DNA of 64,000 nucleotides, taken from the NCBI RefSeq assembly GCF_026153205.1, contig NZ_JAPFBW010000002.1, positions 186,001-250,000 of the forward strand. The letters are read 5' to 3'. Every line of letters starts with the position of its first letter. Position 1 is the stretch's first letter. This DNA is from Aquabacterium sp. A7-Y. GTDB taxonomy: Bacteria > Pseudomonadota > Gammaproteobacteria > Burkholderiales > Burkholderiaceae_C. A program made the position numbers and the translations under genes. Below the pieces are notes generated by a model that was not told the origin of the DNA, ran no database searches, and was given only the letters and a program-made list of their open reading frames with translations. Shown piece after piece: positions 1 through 8,616 of this stretch.

Positions 1-308
1 AAGGGTTCGAGCAGGGCTTGCGCCGCACGCCAGGTGCCGATGAACAGGCCGAGCGGCAAGGCCACCAGTGCGGACAAGGCCCAACCTGCGACCACGCGGC
101 CCACGCTGATGCCGACGTCCCCCAGCAGGCCGTCTTCGCTGGCCCAGAGGCCGACACGGGCCAGGACCTCGCGTGGACCGGGCAGGAACACGGCATCGAC
201 ACCGCCGCTGGCCGCCAACCCCCACCACAGCGCCAGGGGGACGAAGAAACCCGCGAGCGCCAGCAGCCAGTAGCGGCGCCGCGGGATCGGATGACGAATC
301 GCCCACAT
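1..308 (-). CDS. ABC transporter permease, NitT/TauT type (partial)
   Basis: Inner-membrane permease of a nitrate/sulfonate/taurine-type importer. Only the first 102 codons are here; the gene runs off the left edge. After a basic N-terminus comes a hydrophobic helix (about residues 13-30), then the family pattern LPGPREVLARV, then GDVGISVGRVVAGWALSALV leading into the next membrane segment, as in SsuC/TauC-like permeases. The ATG overlaps the TGA of the upstream binding-protein gene by one base, so the two are translationally coupled. The guanidine-I riboswitch upstream of the operon points to guanidine or a related compound as substrate, rather than the sulfonates suggested by homology. An ATPase gene is expected beyond the edge. 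Confidence 0.85.
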   Translation of the reverse strand, partial: MWAIRHPIPRRRYWLLALAGFFVPLALWWGLAASGGVDAVFLPGPREVLARVGLWASEDGLLGDVGISVGRVVAGWALSALVALPLGLFIGTWRAAQALLEP

Positions 309-1306
309 CACTTCAGCGCGTCCGCCAGCAACGAGGCGTCGATGCCGCGTGCCATGTCGGGCTTGCCCTCGATCAGCTTGTGCTCACCGAGAAAGGCCGC
401 GATGCTGGGCGCCACCCCGACCAGCGATTGCGGGTGCTTCGCGTCGAAGGCGCTCTTGTTGGCTGCCGCATCGAAAAAGCGGGTCCCGGGCAGGAACACC
501 TTGTAGTCCCCCGGCGACATCGACACCACCTTGGACATGATCTTCACCGCTTCGTCGGGCTGCTCGCGGATGAACTTCTCGGTCTCGAACCACGCCTTGA
601 TCATGCCGACCAGCTCACGGCGCTTGCCCTGGATCGACTTCTCCTGCGCCACCAGCAGGTCAGGGACCAGGCCCGGCATGTCTTTCGAGGTGAACAGGGG
701 GCGGCCCTTGCCGCTTTGCTGAATCTGCTGGATCCACGGGTTCCACAGCACGGCGGCATCGACGCGGCCGGTCAGGAAAGCGGCCGCCGCATCACCGGCC
801 GACAGGTTGACGATCTTCACATCGCCGGGTTTCAAGCCGTTTTTCGACAGCGCGGTGGCCAGCACGAAGTGCGACACGCTGTATTGCTCGAGCGCGATGC
901 TCTTGCCCTTCAGGTCGGCGAAGGACTTGATCTTGGGACTGACCATCAAGGCGTCGTTGCCCGCCGAGTTGTCGTTCACCAGCACGGCCTTCAGTGGCAG
1001 GCCTTTGGCCAGCGGGCCCAGCGTGTCGGACAGGGTTTGCGAGTTGGCGTCGAGCTGGCCGGACGAGAGCGCGGCGATCGAGTCGCTGTAGTTGGCGAAC
1101 CAGACCAGCTTGACGTCGGCGCCGTGCTTCTTGAAATAGCCTTTTTGCTCGGCGATGTACCAGGCCACCCAGCCTGGCCAGTCCGACACGCCGACCTTCA
1201 CCTCGGCCGCCGCCGGCAGCGAAGTCAGTGCGGAGGTCGCGGTGGCGAGGGCGAGCAGCGCGGCGCACGCGGCGCGGCGCGGCAATGACAAAGCGGATCG
1301 GGACAT
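308..1306 (-). CDS. ABC transporter substrate-binding protein, NMT1/SsuA/TauA-like
   Basis: Periplasmic binding protein of 332 aa. Start chosen at the ATG preceded by GGAG (about 6 nt spacing); a longer in-frame start 13 codons upstream would run into the riboswitch leader. The signal peptide has a basic start, a hydrophobic core at about residues 12-30, and likely cleavage after PAAA (residue 34). The mature protein opens with the family pattern VGVSDWPGWVAWYIAEQKGYF and later has a typical LTGRVDAAVLWNPW stretch. It is the first gene behind a guanidine-I riboswitch and overlaps the permease gene. From this context I infer a guanidine-responsive import system; the ligand cannot be read from sequence. 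Confidence 0.85.
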   Translation of the reverse strand: MSRSALSLPRRAACAALLALATATSALTSLPAAAEVKVGVSDWPGWVAWYIAEQKGYFKKHGADVKLVWFANYSDSIAALSSGQLDANSQTLSDTLGPLAKGLPLKAVLVNDNSAGNDALMVSPKIKSFADLKGKSIALEQYSVSHFVLATALSKNGLKPGDVKIVNLSAGDAAAAFLTGRVDAAVLWNPWIQQIQQSGKGRPLFTSKDMPGLVPDLLVAQEKSIQGKRRELVGMIKAWFETEKFIREQPDEAVKIMSKVVSMSPGDYKVFLPGTRFFDAAANKSAFDAKHPQSLVGVAPSIAAFLGEHKLIEGKPDMARGIDASLLADALK

Positions 1307-1363
1307 GACGGGCTCCAGGCTGGTTGCGAAAACACGAGAGGGCACTTCTTCAAGCGAAGTGAA

Positions 1364-1487
1364 CCTCCCGGGCTTTTGTCCCGCCGTGGAGCCTCAGACG
1401 GTAAACCGCCGCCGAAGGCCGAGCGCTCTTGGACCAGGCGCCGCAGTGACCGAAACAACGGCAGCCGCGACCGGAACCCTAGCGCTC
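1364..1487 (-). promoter_or_regulatory. Guanidine-I riboswitch (ykkC class)
   Basis: On the minus strand the leader contains, in order, CTAGGGTTCCGG (1480 downward), CTGGTCCAAGAGCGC, and ACGGCGGGACAAAAGCCCGG close to the 3' end. These are the conserved blocks of the ykkC class-1 aptamer. GAGCGCT at the 5' end can pair with AGAGCGCTC to close the first helix. The aptamer ends 57 bases before the binding-protein ATG, leaving room for an expression platform; I see no obvious U-tract terminator. Class 1 binds guanidinium and activates export or degradation genes and, in proteobacteria, also ABC transporters. The ppGpp and PRPP subtypes are not excluded by eye, but a transporter downstream fits class 1 best. 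Confidence 0.85.
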
Positions 1488-2004
1488 ATGTCAAGAAGCG
1501 ATCACTGCGCTCCTCTCGTTGCAACACAGGTCCGCAAGAACGGTGCCAGTCCGGACACCGGCGTCGGACGGGGAGCGCTGTCATGTCGGCTGGTTTTTGG
1601 TGCAAGCTGTGCGAAGAGCGCGCTGAAGGAGCACTGAAATGGTGATTCCCGGTCAGTGCGGGGATCGGCCGGCCTCCCTCTCCTCCCGCCGTCACCTGGG
1701 GCGGCAGTCAGACGAGAGGGCGGCCGTCACCGCCTCTCGCGGCTGTGCTCCGCCGACCCGGATGAGTTGCCCGGCCATGTCCCGATAGATCGACACAAGC
1801 TCCGATGGATTGCCAGGATGGCGGGTTCAGCGCGCGCTTGCTGTCGAAACTGGTCGCGCGGGATGGTAGTCAACGCTGATGCCGTTGCCCCTTTGCCCCG
1901 CTTCGTCGCGGCGAAGGGGCCGTTGCGCTCGAGCAGGATGGTCAGCCATCGCGCTGCATTCCTCATCCCTTCTTCCGTCCGCGGCTCGTGCGCCTCGCTG
2001 TGTC
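1488..2004. other. Intergenic region, no gene recognised
   Basis: About 500 bases between the riboswitch and the end of the GGDEF gene. Open frames exist but none has family features or a convincing ribosome binding site. The promoter of the riboswitch operon must lie at its left end, but no clear -35/-10 pair is visible; a TTGACA at 1494-1489 (minus) has no -10 at usable spacing. Confidence 0.5.
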
Positions 2005-2979
2005 CTAGTTTGCGGTCGTGCCGCTTGATGGCTGCGAACGCGACGAGGCCCCCTGTGGTCCCAATGCCGCGGCGATCCGCACCTGGTTGCGCCCGTGGTG
2101 CTTGGCCTCGTAGAGGGCCGCGTCGGCGGCCGCGATGAGCCGCTCGCCGGTCTCGTCGGGCTCGGCGACAACCGCCACGCCGATGCTGGCCGTCAGCGGC
2201 ACCGGTGTGCATTCGTGCAGCACCCCCAACTGCTCGACCGCGGCGCGGATGCGCTCGCCCAGCCGCTCGGCGCCCGCCGCGTCGGTCTGCGGCAGCAGCA
2301 CCGCGAATTCCTCCCCGCCGTAACGCGCCACCTCGTCGCCCGCGCGCAGTAGCGACTCGGCGATCGCGCGGGCCACCGCGCGCAGGCAGGCGTCGCCGGC
2401 CAGGTGGCCGTGGCGGTCATTGACGGCCTTGAAGTGGTCGATGTCGATCAGCAGCAGCGACAGCGGCTGCCGGCTGCGCCCGGCCACCTTCAGCTGCAAG
2501 GCCAGCTGCTCGTCGAAGTACTTGCGGTTCTTCACGCCGGTCAGGCCGTCCAGCACGTTGAGCCTTTGCAGCTCGTTGTTGGCCTCCGAAAGGTTGCACA
2601 GCGCCTCGTCCAGCTCGTGCGTGCGCTGCTGGACCCGTTGCTCGAGCTGGCTGGTGGCCTCGGCCTGGATGCGCCGGTTCTGCTGCTCCAGCACTTTCAT
2701 GCGGTGCGCCAGCGCAAAGGACAGCAGCAGCGCTTCCAGCGCCGAGCCGATCTGCATGCTGTACTCGGTAAGGAAGACGTTCGGCAGCAGGCCGATCGTT
2801 TTCAGCGGATACACGGCCACGCCACCCAAGAAGATCGCCCAGGCCAGCATGAAGTAGCGTGCTTGGGCCACACCCCGCATCGCGCAGATGACGCCGATCA
2901 CGGCCATCGTGATCGACATCACGAAACCATTGAGCGTCGTCAGCTTGATCATGACGGTATAGGGCGCGAACAGGGACAC
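2005..2979 (-). pseudogene. Diguanylate cyclase (7TM-GGDEF), 5'-truncated by IS element
   Basis: Remaining 324 aa from a GTG. Residues 1-92 are hydrophobic helices typical of the end of a 7TMR-DISM membrane sensor. A coiled coil (about 95-140) and a GGDEF domain follow. The active site reads RYGGEEF (about 219-225), and RAGD five residues upstream is an RxxD inhibitory site, so the catalytic domain looks intact. The reading frame is cut at about 2988 by the IS481-family element, so the N-terminal sensory domain, first membrane helices, native start and promoter are gone. Translation from the GTG, perhaps from an IS-borne promoter, is possible, so a residual unregulated cyclase cannot be excluded. 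Confidence 0.8.
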
Positions 2980-2987
2980 GTGTTCTG

Positions 2988-4267
2988 GTTGAGTATTTCC
3001 CCGACAGTCGGGCCTTCTGGCGCGCGGTGAGTTTAGGTGGTGGAGCTGTCGGCGATGACCTCCGTGGCTGTAGTTGATGTATCCATAGATGGATCGGTTG
3101 TGAAGCGCAGGTTCGGCAGCTTCTTGATGCTCAGCGCTTCACGTAGCGCTTGCGCTGGCGTGCGACCGTTGAGCCGGTAGCCCTGGTGGCTGCGTTCGAG
3201 GTTGTAGTACGCCATGAACTCGTCGAGGTCGCGTTGGATTTCGTCGATCGAGATGTAGAACGTCTCGCGCCCCTTGACCCTGAAGCACTCGTCCAGCAGC
3301 GTGCGGTTCATGCGCTCGACGAAGCCGTTGGTACGCGGCGTGGCCACCCTGGTGTTCCGGTGTTCGATGTCCTCCAGCGCCAGCAGCAGCTCGTACGGGT
3401 GCGTCTCGGGCTTGCCGCAGAACTCGCGCCCGTTGTCCGTCAAGACGGCCTTCACCGGAACGCCCAGCGCTTCGTAGAACGGCAGCACGCGCTCGTACAG
3501 CAGGTCGCATGCGGTGATCGGCATCTTGGAGCTGTAGCACTTGGCGAACGCCAGGCTGCAGAAGGTGTCGATGACCACCTGCACGTAGACCTTGCCCACG
3601 CCCTTGAGCGTGCCCCAGTAGAAGGTGTCCTGGTTCAGCAACTCGCCGGGAGCGCTGGAGTGCACATGGCGGCAACGGAAGTCGGGGCTGTGACGCTCCA
3701 GCAGCCTCACCTGATCATCGGTGAGCACGAAGGTCGTGTTGTCTCGGCTCTCGCGCTCCAGCCGCATCAGGCGCTTGTACCGGGTCTCCAGGTCGTTGCG
3801 CAGCCACACGCCGCGCACGCCCGAGGGTGAGACCTCGACGCCGGCCAGGCGCAGCTCGTTGGACACGCGCTGAGCCCCGTGTGTGGGGCGCTTGAGGCAG
3901 TAGTCGAGAACCTGGGTCTCGATCTCCGGCGCCACCCGGTTCGGATGCGGGCCACGGGCACCGCGGCGGCTCTCGACGAGGGCGGCGACGCCGCCGGTCT
4001 GGAAGGCACGACGGACTTCGTAGAAGGTGTCGCGGTGGAAGCCCATGATTTTGCAAGCCTTGGCCACGTTGCCAAGTTCGTCGGCCAACTGCAGAAGCGA
4101 CAGCTTCCGCTTGATACTGTGGGTCTGGGCGGTCACGGTGTTCTCCTGGGTCAGATTGGTGGGGTCGCATCCCCAATCTGCCAGAAGACCCGTCGACCGC
4201 TCAGCCGCTTGCGCGCAAGCAGCTGAGCGGCCCTCGACTCACGTCGAGTGTCGGAAAAATACTAAAC
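2988..4267. mobile_element. IS481-family insertion sequence
   Basis: The ends are imperfect inverted repeats. The left end reads GTTGAGTATTTCCCCGACA (from 2988); the right end, read inward from 4267, is GTTTAGTATTTTTCCGACA. The element is about 1.28 kb and holds one full-length transposase gene. No convincing target-site duplication flanks it, and the flanking genes are two different genes each missing its 5' end. This fits an IS-mediated deletion or recombination between two copies, rather than a simple insertion. Confidence 0.8.
3033..4136 (-). CDS. IS481-family transposase
   Basis: Cut-and-paste DDE transposase of 367 aa, full length for the family. An N-terminal helix-turn-helix (about residues 10-45, with AKACKIMGFHRDTFYEVRR) is followed by an integrase core. 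The catalytic triad is visible as D170 (LNQDTFYWG), D234 (LTDNGREF) and E274 (NGFVERMNRTL), and the C-terminal YNLERSHQGYRLNGRTP block is conserved. No frameshift or stop is seen, so the enzyme may be active. The start is the ATG 29 codons upstream of the HTH core; a GGAG-like sequence precedes it. It lies between the truncated GGDEF and MocR genes. Confidence 0.95.
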   Translation of the reverse strand: MTAQTHSIKRKLSLLQLADELGNVAKACKIMGFHRDTFYEVRRAFQTGGVAALVESRRGARGPHPNRVAPEIETQVLDYCLKRPTHGAQRVSNELRLAGVEVSPSGVRGVWLRNDLETRYKRLMRLERESRDNTTFVLTDDQVRLLERHSPDFRCRHVHSSAPGELLNQDTFYWGTLKGVGKVYVQVVIDTFCSLAFAKCYSSKMPITACDLLYERVLPFYEALGVPVKAVLTDNGREFCGKPETHPYELLLALEDIEHRNTRVATPRTNGFVERMNRTLLDECFRVKGRETFYISIDEIQRDLDEFMAYYNLERSHQGYRLNGRTPAQALREALSIKKLPNLRFTTDPSMDTSTTATEVIADSSTT

Positions 4268-5514
4268 GCGTTCAATCGGGCTACTACGTGAGGAACGCCG
4301 GCTTGCCACAGCAGCCGGAACCGGCACCGTCTGACCCCCGGCCGGAAACCCTGGAGGTGGAGATTTCTGAGCTGGTCTTCCAGGTCCTCAGCCAAGCCAG
4401 GAATCGAGAACTGGTTCCCCTCGGCTCAGCGTTCCCCAGTCCTGAGCTGTTTCCGCTCGAAGTTCTCTCACGCTCCCTCAGCCGAGCGGTTCGTGAACTC
4501 GACCCATGGCGCACGGTAGAGGATCTCCCGCCGGGCAGTGACAGGCTGCGGCGGCAGATCTCGCTGCGCTATCTGGCGGCCGGATACAACGTCAGCGCGG
4601 AAGAGATTGTGGTGACCAATGGCGCCATGGAAGCGCTGAACCTGTGTCTTGAAGCGGTCACGAGCCCGGGCGATCTGGTGGCCATCGAAGCCCCCACCTT
4701 CTACGCTGCCCTTCAGGCCGTGGAGCGACTGAACCTTCGCGCCGTGGAGGTGGCGACGCACCCCCGGACCGGCGTCGACATCCCCTCCTTGGCGGCCGTG
4801 CTGGAACGCCATCCGGTCAAAGCCTGCTGGTTCATGACGAACTTCCAGAACCCGCTGGGCAGCTTGATGCCCGACGAGAACAAGCAGGCCCTGGTGACGC
4901 TGTTGGCGGACCGCGGGATTCCCTTGATCGAGGATGACGTCTACGGGGAGCTGTACTTCGGCCTGCGCAAGCCCCTTCCAGCCAAAGCGTACGACAGGCA
5001 GGGTCTGGTCCTTCATTGCAGTTCCTTCTCGAAGGACCTGGCGCCCGGCTACCGTGTCGGATGGGCGGCCGCAGGCAAGTTCGCGACCACCGTGGCGCGG
5101 CGCAAGTTGATGAGTTCCTTGGCGGCCGCCGTACCCTCGCAGGAGGGTCTCGCGGAGTACTTGCAACGCGGTGGCTATGACCGTCACCTGCGGCAGCTTC
5201 GGCAGGCGCTTTCTCGCCAGCAGGCCATCGCAGCACGTGCCGTGGCAAAGCACTTTCCCGCCGGCACCCGACTGACGAGGCCAGAAGGGGGCTATTTTCT
5301 GTGGGTCGAACTGCCGGCGACCGTCGATGCCCTTCAGTTGCACCGCTTGGCCTTGTCGCACAGCATCAGCGTTGCTCCTGGCCATCTATTTTCGGCAGAT
5401 CGGCGCTTCTCAAACTTCTTGCGGCTCAGCTACGGACATCCGGACGACAAACGCGTCGAGTCGGCCATCCGAACTGTCGGAGCGCTAGCGCATAGCCTGA
5501 TCGGAAAGGGGTAG
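4268..5514 (+). pseudogene. MocR-type regulator lacking its DNA-binding domain
   Basis: PLP fold-I aminotransferase-like domain of a MocR (GntR-HTH plus aminotransferase) regulator. The frame emerges from the IS end at SGYYVRN, which in this family is the last strand of the winged helix, so almost the entire HTH domain is missing. The rest is intact: linker, PSPELFPLEVLSRSLSRAV, VVTNGAMEALNLCLEAV, NFQNPLGSLMP (Asn), EDDVYGELYF (Asp), and the PLP lysine in SSFSKDLAPGYRVGW. The open frame continues back into the IS, so a fusion peptide could be made, or a GTG at the YVR valine could be used. It could persist as an aminotransferase-like protein, but its role as a DNA-binding regulator is lost. 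Confidence 0.8.
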
Positions 5515-5744
5515 GTACGCTGGGCTTGTCCCGAGTCCCGGCGGCGGTGTCGACGACAGCAAGTCGATGGACACTCGACTTACCGCGCCATGGCCCTGCG
5601 AAGAAGGCGGCAGCTGACGTCAAAGCAGAAGCGCCCGCCGCTGCCTGACGGACGCCTGTGAGTATGCCGCGATGCGCCATTCATCCGGCGCCCGTGAGAT
5701 GGTCGACCGGCGCCAGGAAGCGCTCGCGCATAATTCCGTCCTTC

Positions 5745-6161
5745 ATGCGCCGCACCCAACACCTCCGCCCCTCGCTCCGCACCACCGTGTGGATGTGGCT
5801 GGTCGCGGCCGTGCTGGTTCTTCAGAGCGCGATGCCGCTGCTGGCCACGCTGGCGGCGCGGCAGCATGGGTGGGCCTTGGCCGAAATCTGCACGCTCTAC
5901 GGCGTGCGCACCATCCGGGTTGACCAGGCGCCGTCGGACGATCACCAGACACCGCTGCAAGGCCAACACGCCAGCGAATCCCAGTGCGCGCTGGCTGCCT
6001 TGCTCGGCGGCGCTCCGCTCCCGCCGCGCGCCGCCCCCGTGCACCTGCACGCCCCGCAACAAGCGGTGGTCCCGCGGGACGAAGCACCCCTTGTTGTTCC
6101 CCTCGACGCAAGCCGGCGCTGGCTTGCCGGGCGGCTACACGCCCCACCGGTTCAAGGTTGA
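5745..6161 (+). CDS. DUF2946 family protein
   Basis: Small protein of 138 aa. A signal-anchor helix (WMWLVAAVLVLQSAMPLLATLAA, about residues 14-36) is followed by a His- and Gln-containing extracytoplasmic segment with a SESQCALAALL motif and a Pro/His-rich tail. DUF2946 proteins are of unknown function but are often encoded next to TonB-dependent metal receptors, notably copper receptors, which fits the receptor gene 90 bases downstream. Start chosen at ATG 5745, just before the basic MRRTQHLRPSLRT start of the signal anchor; in-frame starts further upstream add residues with no family match. The 230 bases upstream of it hold nothing I can identify with confidence. Confidence 0.7.
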   Translation: MRRTQHLRPSLRTTVWMWLVAAVLVLQSAMPLLATLAARQHGWALAEICTLYGVRTIRVDQAPSDDHQTPLQGQHASESQCALAALLGGAPLPPRAAPVHLHAPQQAVVPRDEAPLVVPLDASRRWLAGRLHAPPVQG

Positions 6162-6251
6162 TCTCCGCAGCTTGACGAGGCCCCGCCTGCCGGGGCTGCT
6201 GTGCCTGCACGTCCCGTCAGGGGACGGCAAGCGATCCAACCCGCACCTGCC

Positions 6252-8606
6252 ATGTCCAAGAACCGATTCCGCTTCAGCGCGCTCGCCAGCGGCTGCCTGC
6301 TCGCCTGCACCACGCCCTGCCTCCACGCGCAAGGCGTAGCAACCGATGCCGAACTGGCCCCCGTCGTCGTCAAAGGCACCGCCGTGCGCAGCGGCCTGCC
6401 GGCCGGACTGCCCGGTACCACCGCCAGCAAAGACGCGCAACAGCTGCGCGAGCAGAACCTCGTCAACCCCGAGGACGCGCTGCAATACGCCCCCAACACC
6501 ACCATCCGCAAACGCTACCCGGGCGACCGAAACGCCCTCATCGCCGGCCGCAGCTTCGGCACGCTGCAGCCGTCCCGCGCGCTCGTGTACGTCGACGGTT
6601 ACCTGATCAGCAACTTCCTGGGCCGCTTCGACGCGCCGCGCTGGAACATGATCTCGCCCGAGGCCATCGAGCGCGTGGACATCCTCTACGGCCCCTACTC
6701 GGCGCTGTTTCCCGGCAACTCCATCGGCACCACCGTCGCCGTCACACAGCGCACGCCCCAGGCCTTCGAGATCAGCGGGCGCGTCAGCGGCTACCGCCAG
6801 AGCTTCGACCAATACGGCCACAAGGACCACTACGACGGCCACCAGCTCTCGCTGCACCTGGGCGACCGGCTGGCCTCGGGGCTGTGGTACGCCGCCGACC
6901 TGAACCGGCAGAACTCGACGTCGCAGCCGATGCAGTACCACACGGTCAGCGCCGACGCCGCCGGACGCTTTCCCGAGGTCCAGGTCCCGGGGCCCGCGAC
7001 GCCGGTGAGCGGCATCGTCTACGACACCGACCCCAAGGGCCTCAAGCGCGCAGTCTTCGGCGCCAACAGCGGTGCCATCGATCACACCGTGCAGGACACC
7101 TTCAACCTGCGAGCCGGCTACCGCTTCACGCCGGACCTGGAAGCCAGCGCGATGGCCGCCTGGTGGCACAACGACACCAAAACGCGCAACGTCAGCTTTC
7201 TGCGGGACGCTTCCGGCGCCCCGGTGTGGTCGGGCGTGGTCAGCGACGGCAACAACCGCTTCTACATCCCCGCCTCTGCCTTCTCGCCCTACACACGAAA
7301 AGAAACCCACCAGCAGCTCGGCGCCACCCTCAAGACCCGCCATGCCCAGGGCTGGAACACGTCTCTGGTGGTCTCGGACTACCGCATCCTGAGGGACACC
7401 CAGCGGCAGGCTGACAACCCCGACCCCGTGGCGGCCGGCGGCGGTGTCGGCAGCATCACCCGGCGTGACGGCACCGGCTGGAACACGGCGGAGGTGCAGG
7501 CGACCTGGACTCCCAGCGCGGGCGACTGGACCGGCGGTCGTCACAGCCTCGCCTTCGGCCTCCATCGCAACGGCTACAAGCTCGACCAGACCGTGGACAG
7601 CGTTGCGGCCCCGGGCAACTGGAAGTCCGACCAAGGCGCCCTGTCGCAGTTCTATCGAGGCAAGACCGAGGTCGTCGCGCTGTACGCGCAAGACACCTGG
7701 CGCTTCGCCGACGACTGGCGGCTCACGCTCGGCTGGCGAGAAGAGCGGTTCAAGGCCTTCGACGGCCAGCAGCTCGGCGGCGGTACGACCGTGACCTACC
7801 ACAGCCGGCGCCTGCGCGGACATTCGCCCAAGGCCGCGCTCGCCTTCGCTGCCACCGACAGCCTGCTGTTGAAGCTCAGCGTCGGCCGCGGCGTGCGTTT
7901 CCCCAACGTCGAGGAGCTGTACAACGGCAGCGTCACTGCGACCAGCCAGACGCTGTCCGACCCGAACCTCCAGGCCGAGACCTCGGATGCGATCGAGCTG
8001 AGCGCGGAGCAGGAGTGGGCGCGTCAACGCCTGCGGGTCTCGCTGTTCCACGACGACGTGAAAGACGCCATCCTGCGTCAGTCGACCAGCGATCCGACCG
8101 TCTGCAAGACGCAATCCACCACGGCCAGCACCTACACCTGTGTACAGAACGTCGACCGCGTGAAGACCAGCGGGATCGAACTGGCCTGGTCGGCCGAGGA
8201 CCTGTTCGTGAAGCGCCTGGGGATGGAGGCGAGCGCTGCCTACACCTTCAAGAGCGAGGTGGTGGCCAACCGCAAAGACCCGGCGATGGTCGGCCAGTGG
8301 TGGCTGCGGGTGCCGCGCACCCGGGCAACGCTGCAGGTGAGCTGGCGGCCCGACGACAAATGGCTGCTGGCCGCCGGCTACCGGCACCAGGGCCGGGCCT
8401 ACAACGACACCTACAACCTCGACGTGAACCCAGGCGTCTACGGCGGCGTCTCGAAGGTCAACCAACTCGATCTGCGCGGCACGTACAAGGCCACCCGCGA
8501 GTTGGAGCTGGCGCTGGGGGTGAACAACGTCAACGACCAGCACGCCTACCAGTCCCATCCCTACCCGGGACGCACGTTCTTTGCCGAGCTGCGGTTCGCC
8601 CAGTGA
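6252..8606 (+). CDS. TonB-dependent outer-membrane receptor
   Basis: 784-aa receptor. Start chosen at MSKNRFRF, which begins a proper signal peptide ending near CLHAQG; an upstream in-frame ATG adds 17 non-signal residues. After a short TonB-box-like APVVVKG comes the plug (EQNLVNPEDALQYAPNTTIRKRYPGDRN, with DILYGPYSALFPGNSIGTTV), then a beta-barrel of about 600 residues ending in the aromatic strand PGRTFFAELRFAQ. It imports a scarce ligand using TonB energy. Flanking DUF2946 and PepSY membrane proteins suggest a metal or metallophore, but the ligand is not readable. The PepSY gene follows within 11 bases, so they form one operon. Confidence 0.9.
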   Translation: MSKNRFRFSALASGCLLACTTPCLHAQGVATDAELAPVVVKGTAVRSGLPAGLPGTTASKDAQQLREQNLVNPEDALQYAPNTTIRKRYPGDRNALIAGRSFGTLQPSRALVYVDGYLISNFLGRFDAPRWNMISPEAIERVDILYGPYSALFPGNSIGTTVAVTQRTPQAFEISGRVSGYRQSFDQYGHKDHYDGHQLSLHLGDRLASGLWYAADLNRQNSTSQPMQYHTVSADAAGRFPEVQVPGPATPVSGIVYDTDPKGLKRAVFGANSGAIDHTVQDTFNLRAGYRFTPDLEASAMAAWWHNDTKTRNVSFLRDASGAPVWSGVVSDGNNRFYIPASAFSPYTRKETHQQLGATLKTRHAQGWNTSLVVSDYRILRDTQRQADNPDPVAAGGGVGSITRRDGTGWNTAEVQATWTPSAGDWTGGRHSLAFGLHRNGYKLDQTVDSVAAPGNWKSDQGALSQFYRGKTEVVALYAQDTWRFADDWRLTLGWREERFKAFDGQQLGGGTTVTYHSRRLRGHSPKAALAFAATDSLLLKLSVGRGVRFPNVEELYNGSVTATSQTLSDPNLQAETSDAIELSAEQEWARQRLRVSLFHDDVKDAILRQSTSDPTVCKTQSTTASTYTCVQNVDRVKTSGIELAWSAEDLFVKRLGMEASAAYTFKSEVVANRKDPAMVGQWWLRVPRTRATLQVSWRPDDKWLLAAGYRHQGRAYNDTYNLDVNPGVYGGVSKVNQLDLRGTYKATRELELALGVNNVNDQHAYQSHPYPGRTFFAELRFAQ

Positions 8607-8616
8607 GGAGTACGCC

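Noticed and set aside
1727-2212. Minus-strand frame overlapping the end of the GGDEF gene
   Set aside because: Arg-rich translation without domain features, out of frame with the clear GGDEF coding sequence.
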